Part shown: positions 1 through 6,893 of the stretch, in pieces
Numbering within the stretch: position 1 is the first letter of the stretch
Layout of the letters: each line of letters begins with the position of its first letter
Source: GCA-2699365 sp036160955
GTDB taxonomy: Bacteria > Verrucomicrobiota > Verrucomicrobiia > Opitutales > Coraliomargaritaceae
Direction of reading: 5' to 3'
Assembly: GCA_036160955.1 (NCBI GenBank)
Contig: JAYYDJ010000053.1
Span: forward strand, 1-51,225
DNA: 51,225 nt
Notes under the pieces: generated by a model
The model's database searches: none
Told to the model about the DNA's origin: nothing
The model's input: the letters and a program-made list of their open reading frames with translations, nothing else
Made by a program: the position numbers and the translations under genes

Positions 1-2
1 CC

Positions 3-227
3 TCGGTATTACCAGCAACTGAGCGGGACCCTGAACGCAATGGAGACGGTATCTATACTCTTAAAAATGATCTAGGTGATTATACGGAAGGATATTTTGC
101 AATGGAGGTGAGGATTTTTGCGGAAGATCCACCAAGTCCGAGTACAAGTTTTCAGGCCAGCAAAGATTTGTCAGAGCTGTCCGACATCGAACCAATATTT
201 ACCTATAACACAGCTGTGGTGCGCTAA
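3..227 (+). CDS. C-terminal part of a pseudopilin-cassette protein (5' end outside the window)
   Basis: An open frame runs from the window edge to TAA at 225-227, giving 74 visible residues that end in YNTAVVR. The start and any prepilin N-terminus lie outside the window. The next gene starts 18 bp downstream and has a prepilin-type N-terminus, so this is probably an earlier member of the same pseudopilin cassette. By position it would fit protein B of the Verru_Chthon four-gene cassette known from Verrucomicrobia. That assignment rests on context only; the visible residues carry no motif I can name. The frame is free of stops and reads like coding sequence. Confidence 0.6.
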   Translation, partial: SVLPATERDPERNGDGIYTLKNDLGDYTEGYFAMEVRIFAEDPPSPSTSFQASKDLSELSDIEPIFTYNTAVVR

Positions 228-245
228 AAATGAGTACATAATAAT

Positions 246-1148
246 ATGAAGCTCAAAAAATCTAATCGGCAAGCTCGTAGCGCTTTTACGCTCATCGAAA
301 TAATGGTGGCCACAGTTGTCATGCTTATTTTGGTTGGTGTAGTCGTAGAGATTACTTTCAACGTGCTTAATGCTTGGAACCGCGCCTCTGGAAAATTAGC
401 AGCGAATGCAGAAGCTCGCATAGCAATGGATTTGCTGACGCATGATCTTCAGACCGCGGTCCTTAGAAATAATGGTCAGCAGTGGTTGCGTGTGGAGGGC
501 CCGATCGACCCAAATGGCAACTATAACGATCAGACTGTTTCTTTAAAGCTCTTTTCTCCAGCTCTTGACCGCCCAAAGCAAGATGCTGAAGGAAATGAGA
601 TTTCTGGAGACATATGTGCAATTGGATACCGCTTAGCCTATAAAGAATCTTATTCTAGTGATAATAAATCAGGGCCTAAAACATTTGCATTATACCGTAG
701 CATAGTCGACCCCAGAACAACATTTGACTCACTTCTGGGTAATCCGTATCAGCAAGAGCTCATTGGTGGTTCGTGGGCGGATTCTTCAATCATAGACGAA
801 GCAAATTATTTAGTGTCCAATATTGTTGAATTTAAAATCTTTGTATACTCTGATGATGAAACGTATTCTGATGAAGGTAGAAGATTGGCTTTAAATGACA
901 GAGAAGATGATCAAGCTGACTTAAAAATAGATAATAATTCAAAAGTTATATTCGGTGGTAAAGGAGATGCTATCGATCTTCTATATGCTGATATCATTTT
1001 AACAGTGGTCTCCGATGATGGGCTCGAGCTTTTACGACTGCTTGATGAGGGTAGATCTGGTACCGGTTACTCGAGTCCGTATGATGTGGTACGGGAGTAT
1101 GGCGAGCAGTTTAATCGGCGAGTTTATTTCCCGTCCCAGTCATTTTAG
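246..1148 (+). CDS. Prepilin-type N-terminal cleavage/methylation protein (pseudopilin; Verru_Chthon cassette C-like)
   Basis: 300 residues. After a short basic leader comes RSAFTLIEIMVA (about residues 11-22), the type IV prepilin/pseudopilin signature. Prepilin peptidase would cut before the Phe, and Glu sits at mature position 5. A hydrophobic helix follows to about residue 40, then a soluble domain containing AEARIAMDLLTHDL. That layout, the length and the closing NRRVYFPS segment resemble protein C of the Verru_Chthon pseudopilin cassettes. Such proteins are thought to form type II secretion-like or pilus-like assemblies in the envelope, but their cargo is unknown. It sits 18 bp after a partial gene of probably the same cassette. 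No cassette D gene follows. Pseudopilin identity is firm; the cassette letter is tentative. Confidence 0.75.
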   Translation: MKLKKSNRQARSAFTLIEIMVATVVMLILVGVVVEITFNVLNAWNRASGKLAANAEARIAMDLLTHDLQTAVLRNNGQQWLRVEGPIDPNGNYNDQTVSLKLFSPALDRPKQDAEGNEISGDICAIGYRLAYKESYSSDNKSGPKTFALYRSIVDPRTTFDSLLGNPYQQELIGGSWADSSIIDEANYLVSNIVEFKIFVYSDDETYSDEGRRLALNDREDDQADLKIDNNSKVIFGGKGDAIDLLYADIILTVVSDDGLELLRLLDEGRSGTGYSSPYDVVREYGEQFNRRVYFPSQSF

Positions 1149-1264
1149 TTATGAGTCTCTCTTTTCTTTTATAAGAGTCATGATAAACTTTGCTTACAAG
1201 AAGCACCGATTATACTAATTTTTATAAATTGCCAATTAGCCTTAATTTAAGGTCTTTTATACGT

Positions 1265-2389
1265 ATGTCATCTTTACTCTTATTGAGCTTATATATTTTT
1301 AGTGTATGCGCATTATTTGTAAAAAGCGCAACGAGTGAAGTTGCATCTATGGTATTAGTGCCAGGGGGTACTTTTTCGATGGGTGGCGATGCAGGACTAA
1401 TGGGAGGAAATTCTCAATCCCATAGCTCTTCGTATCCCATACACGAGGTAAAAGTTGATCCTTTTTGGATGGATACAACGGAAGTTACAAATCGCCAGTT
1501 TGAGGAGTTTGTTAATGCAACTGGTTATATTACTTTTGCGGAGCGACCATTACCCACAGAATATATTGAGAGGATGCGCAAGATGGCAGCGATTAATTTA
1601 AAGGAGTTGCAAAGAGCTGCCACATACGCAGTAGGCTCAAAATTAGACGATATATGCGCTAGTATAGAGCAAATTGAAGAAGCGATGGAGCAAAATGGTG
1701 TCGCTGGTGCAATAGTATTTACACCCCCCACGCATCAATTGTATAACGCAACGGATGAAACTCAATGGTGGCGGATTTTACCTTCCGCTAATTGGCGATC
1801 GCCTAATGGGGAAGGTTCGTCGATCATAGGGCTAGAGGATCATCCTGTAGTTAATATTACTCACGAAGATGCTGAGGCTTATGCGCGGTGGTGCGGTAAG
1901 CGACTACCCACCGAGGCAGAGTGGGAGCGGGCAGCCCGTGGTGATCTAATTCGTAAGCCTTATGTCTGGGGAGACTTGGTTACTCCCAACAACATATGGA
2001 TGGCAAATATCTGGCAGGGCATATGGCCTTATGAAAATTCAGCTCAAGATGGGTATTTAACCACAGCACCGGTCAAAAGTTTTTTGCCCAATGCCTTTGG
2101 CCTTTATGACATGTCTGGAAATGTTTGGGAATTAGTAGCGGATCGCTATTGGTCGCAGACATATGCAAGCAGGCAAAACCAAGTGGTGGTCAACCCCACT
2201 GGTCCTTCGCAACAAGAGCTTATTGCTTTAGGGCAAAAAACAATAGCATATGTAACCAGAGGTGGTTCTTTCCTATGCTCGGATAATTGGTGCCGCGGAT
2301 ATCAACCAGGCTCCAGGCAGTCTTTACATTTTGATTCTCCTGCAAATCATACAGGCTTTAGGTGCGTTAAAGATATTAAGAGCGATTAG
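1265..2389 (+). CDS. Secreted formylglycine-generating enzyme (sulfatase-modifying factor, SUMF1/FGE family)
   Basis: 374 residues from ATG 1265. I prefer this start to the upstream TTG at 1190 because it opens a clean signal peptide (MSSLLLLSLYIFSVC...). FGE enzymes oxidise a sulfatase active-site Cys to formylglycine. The fold is recognisable: VPGGTFSMGG (32-41), DTTEVTNRQFEEF (70-82), GKRLPTEAEWERAARG (211-226), GLYDMSGNVWEL (279-290) and C-terminal TGFRCVKD. The two catalytic, Cu-binding cysteines are kept as GGSFLCSDNWC, Cys338 and Cys343, with the same spacing as human Cys336/Cys341. So this looks like a true FGE and not a catalytically silent relative. Residues about 98-147 hold a charged helical stretch some 35 residues longer than usual before AIVFTPP. 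No sulfatase gene lies in the window. Confidence 0.85.
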   Translation: MSSLLLLSLYIFSVCALFVKSATSEVASMVLVPGGTFSMGGDAGLMGGNSQSHSSSYPIHEVKVDPFWMDTTEVTNRQFEEFVNATGYITFAERPLPTEYIERMRKMAAINLKELQRAATYAVGSKLDDICASIEQIEEAMEQNGVAGAIVFTPPTHQLYNATDETQWWRILPSANWRSPNGEGSSIIGLEDHPVVNITHEDAEAYARWCGKRLPTEAEWERAARGDLIRKPYVWGDLVTPNNIWMANIWQGIWPYENSAQDGYLTTAPVKSFLPNAFGLYDMSGNVWELVADRYWSQTYASRQNQVVVNPTGPSQQELIALGQKTIAYVTRGGSFLCSDNWCRGYQPGSRQSLHFDSPANHTGFRCVKDIKSD

Positions 2390-2522
2390 GAGTATACTTT
2401 TATTAGCCAGGGTTGGGTGAACAATAAGTAGCATTTAATCCAACGCTTTTAATGGCTTAATATTCTAGCATAACTAGGCATGCGATTTGAGTGTTATTTG
2501 CTGGCGTAATTCTACTAATGAT

Positions 2523-2537
2523 GGCGTTTAAAACGCC
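2523..2537. repeat. Short inverted repeat GGCGTTT-A-AAACGCC
   Basis: The arms GGCGTTT (2523-2529) and AAACGCC (2531-2537) are exact reverse complements around one base, making a near-continuous palindrome. No T-run follows, so it is not a classical terminator. It could be a protein-binding site. Function unknown. Confidence 0.4.
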
Positions 2538-2625
2538 CCCTCATTGACTCGCCTAAATAATAGTTATTTCTTTACCAATTAGTAATCATAAATTAATTTG
2601 TAAATTGTTGTAAAACATGTATTTA

Positions 2626-2631
2626 TATAAT
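2626..2631 (+). promoter_or_regulatory. Candidate -10 box for the dcw operon
   Basis: A perfect TATAAT lies about 50 bp upstream of the TGGGN repeats. The best upstream partner is TTGTTG at 2605-2610, only 15 bp away, so the promoter call is weak. If real, the operator would lie downstream of the start point, allowing repression of the cluster by MraZ. Confidence 0.3.
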
Positions 2632-2680
2632 TTGTTCACAGATTATTAACAAAAATTTACAGATTTATTCGCTTGACATG

Positions 2681-2715
2681 TGGGTCATAATGGGCCGTTT
2701 TGGGTTGAAATGGTT
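2681..2715 (+). promoter_or_regulatory. MraZ operator: TGGGN direct repeats on a 10-bp period
   Basis: TGGGT (2681-2685), TGGGC (2691-2695) and TGGGT (2701-2705) are each separated by exactly 5 bp. A fourth, degenerate copy TGGTT (2711-2715) continues the register. The known E. coli MraZ site is TGGGN direct repeats with 5-nt spacers upstream of mraZ. The array ends 11 bp before the mraZ ATG, so MraZ binding here would block transcription or initiation of its own cluster. The pattern match is direct; binding is inferred. Confidence 0.85.
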
Positions 2716-2726
2716 CTTACACATAA

Positions 2727-3188
2727 ATGAGTATTATAAAAACAGGCAGATTCGTTGGTAAATTTCGTCATAATTTGGACGAGAAAGGGCGCTTAACAAT
2801 TCCCTCAGCCTGGCGACCAAATCTAATAAGTTGCGACAATGCGTTTTTAGCCTTACCCATTAGTGACGGCTCTATTGCTATATATCCGCCAAAGATGGCA
2901 GCAAAGTTAGAAGAGGCGATAGCTCAAGTTCCTTTAGAAGATTACGAGGGTCAAATGGCTGTCACCGATTTGTTAGATGCCGCTCAAGATCTTAGTTGTG
3001 ATAAACATGGCCGCATCAAGCTAAATGAAGATCTCATTGAAGGTGCTAGTCTTGTAAAAGGAGCTGTACTACTTGGTAAGGTGGCCACTTTCAGTATTTA
3101 TAGTGAGGAACTATACGAGTTGATGCGTGCTGGCAAAAAATCTGATAAGGAAACACGCGCTGCAATCTTCAAACGATTTGGAATTTAA
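2727..3188 (+). CDS. mraZ: MraZ, transcriptional regulator of the dcw cluster
   Basis: 153 residues, normal for MraZ. Two AbrB-like swapped-hairpin halves are visible: GKFRHNLDEKGRLTIPSAWR near residues 11-30 and DKHGRIKLNEDLI near residues 92-104, each with the family DxxGR motif. MraZ forms a ring-shaped oligomer that binds TGGGN repeats and represses the division/cell-wall cluster in E. coli. Such repeats lie directly upstream at 2681-2715, so autoregulation is very likely. It is the first gene of a run of collinear genes reaching ftsZ. No Shine-Dalgarno sequence precedes the ATG. Confidence 0.95.
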   Translation: MSIIKTGRFVGKFRHNLDEKGRLTIPSAWRPNLISCDNAFLALPISDGSIAIYPPKMAAKLEEAIAQVPLEDYEGQMAVTDLLDAAQDLSCDKHGRIKLNEDLIEGASLVKGAVLLGKVATFSIYSEELYELMRAGKKSDKETRAAIFKRFGI

Positions 3189-3208
3189 CAAAGTAATACA
3201 AACTAGCC

Positions 3209-3445
3209 ATGGCCAATATTCTCCAACAAATCGCTCGCGAAAATTTTAGAAGTTCTGGATATATAACCCAACCAAGTCGGGAGCGCAACGAGCCGTGGCA
3301 ATTTACAACCCCTCCGAAAAGTCCTTTCACTCAAACAGGTACGGTTCATTCAGCATTGCAGCGCCGTGAAAAAGTACAATCGCGAGAACCACAATCCAAT
3401 AGCTCAATTCTTAAGACTTGCCTCAATGCGTTGCTCCACAGGTGA
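3209..3445 (+). CDS. Small hypothetical protein between mraZ and rsmH
   Basis: 78 residues from ATG to TGA. It fits the gap exactly: 20 bp after the mraZ stop and 19 bp before the conserved RsmH start at 3465. The product is polar and basic, rich in Arg, Gln, Ser and Pro (for example TTPPKSPFTQTGT), with no membrane segment or Cys pair, so it is probably cytosolic. I do not recognise a family. If rsmH were started further upstream at 3366, its first 80 bases would overlap this frame; I prefer 3465 because the RsmH motif MSGHVPVLLNET begins there. It could be a real lineage-specific gene or a chance frame; no ribosome-binding site helps to decide. Confidence 0.45.
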   Translation: MANILQQIARENFRSSGYITQPSRERNEPWQFTTPPKSPFTQTGTVHSALQRREKVQSREPQSNSSILKTCLNALLHR

Positions 3446-3464
3446 ATTTATAAATACCTCTTCA

Positions 3465-4382
3465 ATGAGCGGGCATGTTCCAGTATTATTGAATGAAACT
3501 CTGGAACTAATTTCGCCAAAAGAGGGTGACAAAATATTAGATGCTACTTTTGGGGGGGGAGGACACAGCAGAGCTATTTTAAAAGGTACAAACAACGTTA
3601 AAGTAGTCGCTATAGATAGAGATCCAGAAGCGTCGGTGCGAGCAGAGTCTATGTATGAAGAATATGGTGAGTCCTTTCGTTTTTATTCAGCGAATTTTGG
3701 TAATTTATCAGAGTTAGGTGAAAGCGAATTCAACGCAGTTTTATTTGATTTTGGACTTTCGTCGTTTCAGTTAGATGCTGCTGAGCGTGGATTTTCATTT
3801 CGTATGGATGCTCCAGCTGATATGCGGATGAATCCGCAATCCGGTATCAGCGCTGCCGAGTTTCTAGAGACTTCTGATGAAGAGGGGCTGATACGTGCAG
3901 TCCGAAATTATGGAGAAGAGAAGCGCTGGCGAAGGGTTGTTGCTGCAATTCTACAGGCCCGTGGGACTGGATCTTTACAGCGTACTAGTTCACTAGCTAA
4001 TTTGATTGCAAATGCGGTCGGGCCAAATCGTTCTAGACGATCTTTTGTTCATCCAGCGACTCGAAGCTTTCAGGGTATACGAATAGAGGTAAATAATGAG
4101 TTGAGTGCGATCGAGCGCGGCTTGCCTGCTGCGTTTGATCGCCTTTTACCGGGAGGCGTTCTTGTAGCGATTAGCTTTCATTCTCTTGAAGACCGCATAG
4201 TAAAACGCTTTTGCCGTCGTATGTCCGGTCGCCCTGAACATTTAGCTGATATGCGCGTTCAGGAGGAACGTCATGAACAAGCAAAAATGATTACAACACG
4301 TCCTATTCTGTCAAGCGAACAAGAAATCAACCAAAATCCACGTAGTCGAAGTGCACGTTTACGTGCGATTACACGACTTTAA
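3465..4382 (+). CDS. rsmH: 16S rRNA (cytosine(1402)-N4)-methyltransferase RsmH (MraW)
   Basis: 305 residues from ATG 3465, the usual family length. RsmH methylates N4 of C1402 in the 16S rRNA decoding centre using S-adenosylmethionine. The family start HVPVLLNETLELI is at residues 4-16, followed by the SAM loop LDATFGGGGHSRAIL (25-39), LFDFGLSSFQLD near residue 95, THPATRSFQGIRI-like HPATRSFQGIRIEVNNEL near residue 210 and ISFHSLEDRIVKRF. An in-frame ATG at 3366 would add 33 non-conserved residues and overlap the preceding small ORF, so I rejected it. It holds the standard dcw position between mraZ and ftsL, and ends 8 bp before the next gene. Confidence 0.95.
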   Translation: MSGHVPVLLNETLELISPKEGDKILDATFGGGGHSRAILKGTNNVKVVAIDRDPEASVRAESMYEEYGESFRFYSANFGNLSELGESEFNAVLFDFGLSSFQLDAAERGFSFRMDAPADMRMNPQSGISAAEFLETSDEEGLIRAVRNYGEEKRWRRVVAAILQARGTGSLQRTSSLANLIANAVGPNRSRRSFVHPATRSFQGIRIEVNNELSAIERGLPAAFDRLLPGGVLVAISFHSLEDRIVKRFCRRMSGRPEHLADMRVQEERHEQAKMITTRPILSSEQEINQNPRSRSARLRAITRL

Positions 4383-4390
4383 TTATACTC

Positions 4391-4765
4391 ATGCGAATAC
4401 AAATAACGACTATTAGAAGCAGTTTCTTAATTCTTATAAGCTCTATCATAACTGTAGTTGCAGTAGCAGCTTTTTCGATTGTCTGGTTACAGCAGGAAAT
4501 AAATCAAACTGCTCGTAGCAGTCTTATTTTAGATAATCAACTTGGTGATATCATAGGTAAAATCCGATATTTAGACGAGAAAATCTCTAAGTTTCACCAG
4601 CCTGTTGTCTTACAGGGTAAAGTAGCAAAAAGTTTGCGACCTAGTAAAGAGAGCCAAGTTGTTTGGATTAGAGAGCGTGATAATTTACAAATCCGCACAT
4701 ATGCTCATGTTGCTCCTTACAGAGGTGCTAATAATCTAGCATATTACAATCTCAAATCACCATAA
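4391..4765 (+). CDS. ftsL: FtsL-like cell division protein
   Basis: 124 residues. A short cytoplasmic N-terminus leads into one transmembrane helix (about residues 11-33, FLILISSIITVVAVAAFSIV). A polar, likely coiled-coil stretch follows (about 34-66, QQEINQTARSSLILDNQL onward), then a basic tail. This bitopic layout and the position between rsmH and ftsI are what define FtsL, whose sequence is poorly conserved. FtsL binds FtsB and FtsQ in the periplasm and activates FtsW-FtsI. The call is by topology and synteny, not by a motif. No FtsB candidate lies in the window. Confidence 0.75.
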   Translation: MRIQITTIRSSFLILISSIITVVAVAAFSIVWLQQEINQTARSSLILDNQLGDIIGKIRYLDEKISKFHQPVVLQGKVAKSLRPSKESQVVWIRERDNLQIRTYAHVAPYRGANNLAYYNLKSP

Positions 4766-4787
4766 ATTCCTCCAATTTTACTTTCAC

Positions 4788-4976
4788 ATGCAGCTTCCTA
4801 TAAATTGTTTTAGCGCTAAATCTCATCCTATCAAAGGACAGAGCCAATTCGTACAAAAATGTATCAAGAAAACAAGTTCAGTCGGTCACCTGAATGCTGA
4901 TGTTGTATCTATTGAGCCCTTAAAACCGTCACAGCAAACGCTTCGCCAACTCGAATTACGTTACAAAAGTGATTAA
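4788..4976 (+). CDS. Small hypothetical protein between ftsL and ftsI
   Basis: 62 residues. The frame fills the gap between ftsL (stop 4765) and ftsI (start 5000) with 22-23 bp on each side, as a real operon gene would. The product is basic and polar with two Cys residues (QLPINCFSAKS and FVQKCIKK), no membrane helix, and a C-terminal charged helix (QQTLRQLELRYKSD). I do not recognise it. It could be a lineage-specific division accessory or a chance frame. It lies in the same interval type as the small frame at 3209-3445, but the two show no sequence similarity. Confidence 0.4.
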   Translation: MQLPINCFSAKSHPIKGQSQFVQKCIKKTSSVGHLNADVVSIEPLKPSQQTLRQLELRYKSD

Positions 4977-4999
4977 TATTTAGCTCAGGTTAATTATAA

Positions 5000-6808
5000 A
5001 TGAGCAGAGCTTTTATCTGTAACCAACGCGCTACGATAGTATTCGCCACTATCGCGATAGCTTTTGCAGTCTTGCTGGGACGATTAATTTATCTGCACAC
5101 TTGGGATCATACTGAACTACTTGAGAAAATTGAAAGTAGTCGACGTATGGTGAAGGTACTAAAGGCGCGACGTGGCAATGTGGTCGATTGTAAAGGTAAC
5201 TTGCTTGCAACGACGAATACCACAGTAAATATCGGTGTCGATCCACAAGCAGTAGTTGAAGCTGACTTAGCCAAACTTAAAGACCTAGCAAAACTTTTAA
5301 GCAAGCCTATCACCAGTATTGAGGAAGCTATAGCAACTAAGACTAAATTAAGAGTGGATACAGGAGATCCATATTTAGTGCGTTGGGCGCCACTTGCTAA
5401 GGATATTGATCAAGAAACTGCTGATTTAGTCAACGCTCTGAAAATTAAGGGTGTCTATGGAAATAGTCAATTTTCTCGTACTTATCCCGGTGGAGAACTA
5501 GCTGCACATATTTTAGGCTTTATTAACAAGGAATCGACTCCAGTTATTGGAATAGAAAGTAGCTTAGATTATTATTTGCGAGGGCAAGATGGTTGGTTTG
5601 TGACAGAGCGTGATGGGCGTCGTCGTGAATTAGCTCAGCATAGAGAACGTGAGGTTTTACCTAAAGATGGCCTTAATGTGCAACTTTGCATCGACCAAAT
5701 GGTGCAGCATATAGTGGAAGGAGAAATCGAACGCTTGGTTGACCAATATAATCCTGAAAGTATTAGCATTATTGTCAGCAAACCCACAAATGGTGCGATT
5801 TTGGCACTAGCAAATTATCCAACTTATAATCCGAATGAATATTATAATATTTCAAAATATCCCATAGGAAATCAGCGTAACCGTGCACTAACCGATGCTT
5901 TTGAACCAGGATCTACTTTCAAAATCGTACCTATAGCGGGTGCCTTAGAGGAGGGTATCGTTAATATTGAGCATGAGTTTGCTACTAATTTATCAAGCGT
6001 ATCGTATAAGGGCCGCAATCTTGGCTTACCTAAAGATAACCACATAAAACTAGATCGCCTTAATCTGCACAACGTCATCGTTAAATCGAGTAATCGTGGT
6101 TCTGCTCAAGTTGGCATGTTACTAGGTGAGCAGAAGCTACACGATTATGCTTCTGCTTTTGGGTATGGATCCAAAACTGGATGCGACCTAACTGGGGAGA
6201 GTACCGGGATTTTACATTCCGTTGATAACTGGGATAGACTTACAATCACGCGATTACCAATTGGGCACGCACTTAGTGCGACGCCATTACAAGTACATTT
6301 TGCGATGTCTGTGATTGCTAATAACGGAGTATTAATGGAACCTTTAATTGTTGAGCGAATTTTTGATTCACACGGCAATGAAGTAGTTCGCTTTAGTCCT
6401 TGCCCAAAACATCGGGTTATTTCTACCAAAACAGCCGAAAAAGTAATTGCTATGCTTACCGACGTAGTCGAGTTCGGAACGGCGCGTCATTACGCTAGAA
6501 TGAATAAATACACAGTAGCTGGTAAAACTGGAACGACACAAAAGATTATTGATGGACATTATTCTGAGTCCCAGCATGTTGCATCTTTTAGCGGATTTCT
6601 GCCTGCATCCAATCCAGAACTAATAATTACTGTTGTCGTCGATCATCCTAAGGGAGTACGGGCATCAGGAGGAAAAATTTGTGGGCCCGCCTTTAAGAAT
6701 ATTGCCGAAGCGTGTATTTCGTATTTAGGTATTCGCGCTGATAAGCAAACCCCATCTCTAGCCTTAAAGAAAGTGCCTAATGGTCGGATTAGCAGAGTTG
6801 CGAATTAG
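5000..6808 (+). CDS. ftsI: FtsI / PBP3, septal peptidoglycan transpeptidase
   Basis: 602 residues. One N-terminal membrane helix (about 11-32), a pedestal/dimerisation domain (RRGNVVDCKGNLLATT at 58-73, FSRTYPGGELAAHILGF at 158-174), then a penicillin-binding transpeptidase domain. The catalytic motifs are complete: STFK with nucleophile Ser305, SSN at 363-365 and KTG at 509-511 within AGKTGTTQ. It cross-links septal peptidoglycan together with FtsW, which is also in this cluster. There is no C-terminal PASTA domain. It is followed by an 85-bp gap before murE, which is large for this cluster; I see no clear terminator there. Confidence 0.95.
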   Translation: MSRAFICNQRATIVFATIAIAFAVLLGRLIYLHTWDHTELLEKIESSRRMVKVLKARRGNVVDCKGNLLATTNTTVNIGVDPQAVVEADLAKLKDLAKLLSKPITSIEEAIATKTKLRVDTGDPYLVRWAPLAKDIDQETADLVNALKIKGVYGNSQFSRTYPGGELAAHILGFINKESTPVIGIESSLDYYLRGQDGWFVTERDGRRRELAQHREREVLPKDGLNVQLCIDQMVQHIVEGEIERLVDQYNPESISIIVSKPTNGAILALANYPTYNPNEYYNISKYPIGNQRNRALTDAFEPGSTFKIVPIAGALEEGIVNIEHEFATNLSSVSYKGRNLGLPKDNHIKLDRLNLHNVIVKSSNRGSAQVGMLLGEQKLHDYASAFGYGSKTGCDLTGESTGILHSVDNWDRLTITRLPIGHALSATPLQVHFAMSVIANNGVLMEPLIVERIFDSHGNEVVRFSPCPKHRVISTKTAEKVIAMLTDVVEFGTARHYARMNKYTVAGKTGTTQKIIDGHYSESQHVASFSGFLPASNPELIITVVVDHPKGVRASGGKICGPAFKNIAEACISYLGIRADKQTPSLALKKVPNGRISRVAN

Positions 6809-6893
6809 TACCTCACTCGGCACTCGCTTAGACAAAAACACACACTTATTTGGAACTTTTTTAAGCTCTGAAAGGTCTTATATTAAGTAAGTT

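Larger units (their letters stand above)
2390..2726. other. Gene-free region upstream of the dcw cluster
   Basis: 337 bp without a convincing gene. From left to right it holds: a possible two-stem fold (2401-2409 with 2453-2462, and GTTGG 2412-2416 with CCAAC 2440-2444); the inverted repeat GGCGTTT/AAACGCC at 2523-2537; a very AT-rich stretch 2570-2660 with TATAAT at 2626-2631 and a weak TTGTTG 15 bp upstream; TTGACA at 2673-2678; and the TGGGN array just before mraZ. No T-tract follows the hairpins, so I do not call a terminator for the preceding gene. Confidence 0.6.

Noticed and set aside
2673..2691. TTGACA (2673-2678) with CATAAT (2686-2691) as mraZ promoter
   Set aside because: The spacer is only 7 bp and no good -10 lies 16-18 bp after TTGACA. 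The two hexamers cannot be used as a pair.
3366..3464. Upstream ATG extending rsmH by 33 residues
   Set aside because: The added residues match nothing in RsmH and would overlap another ORF. The family N-terminus begins at 3465.
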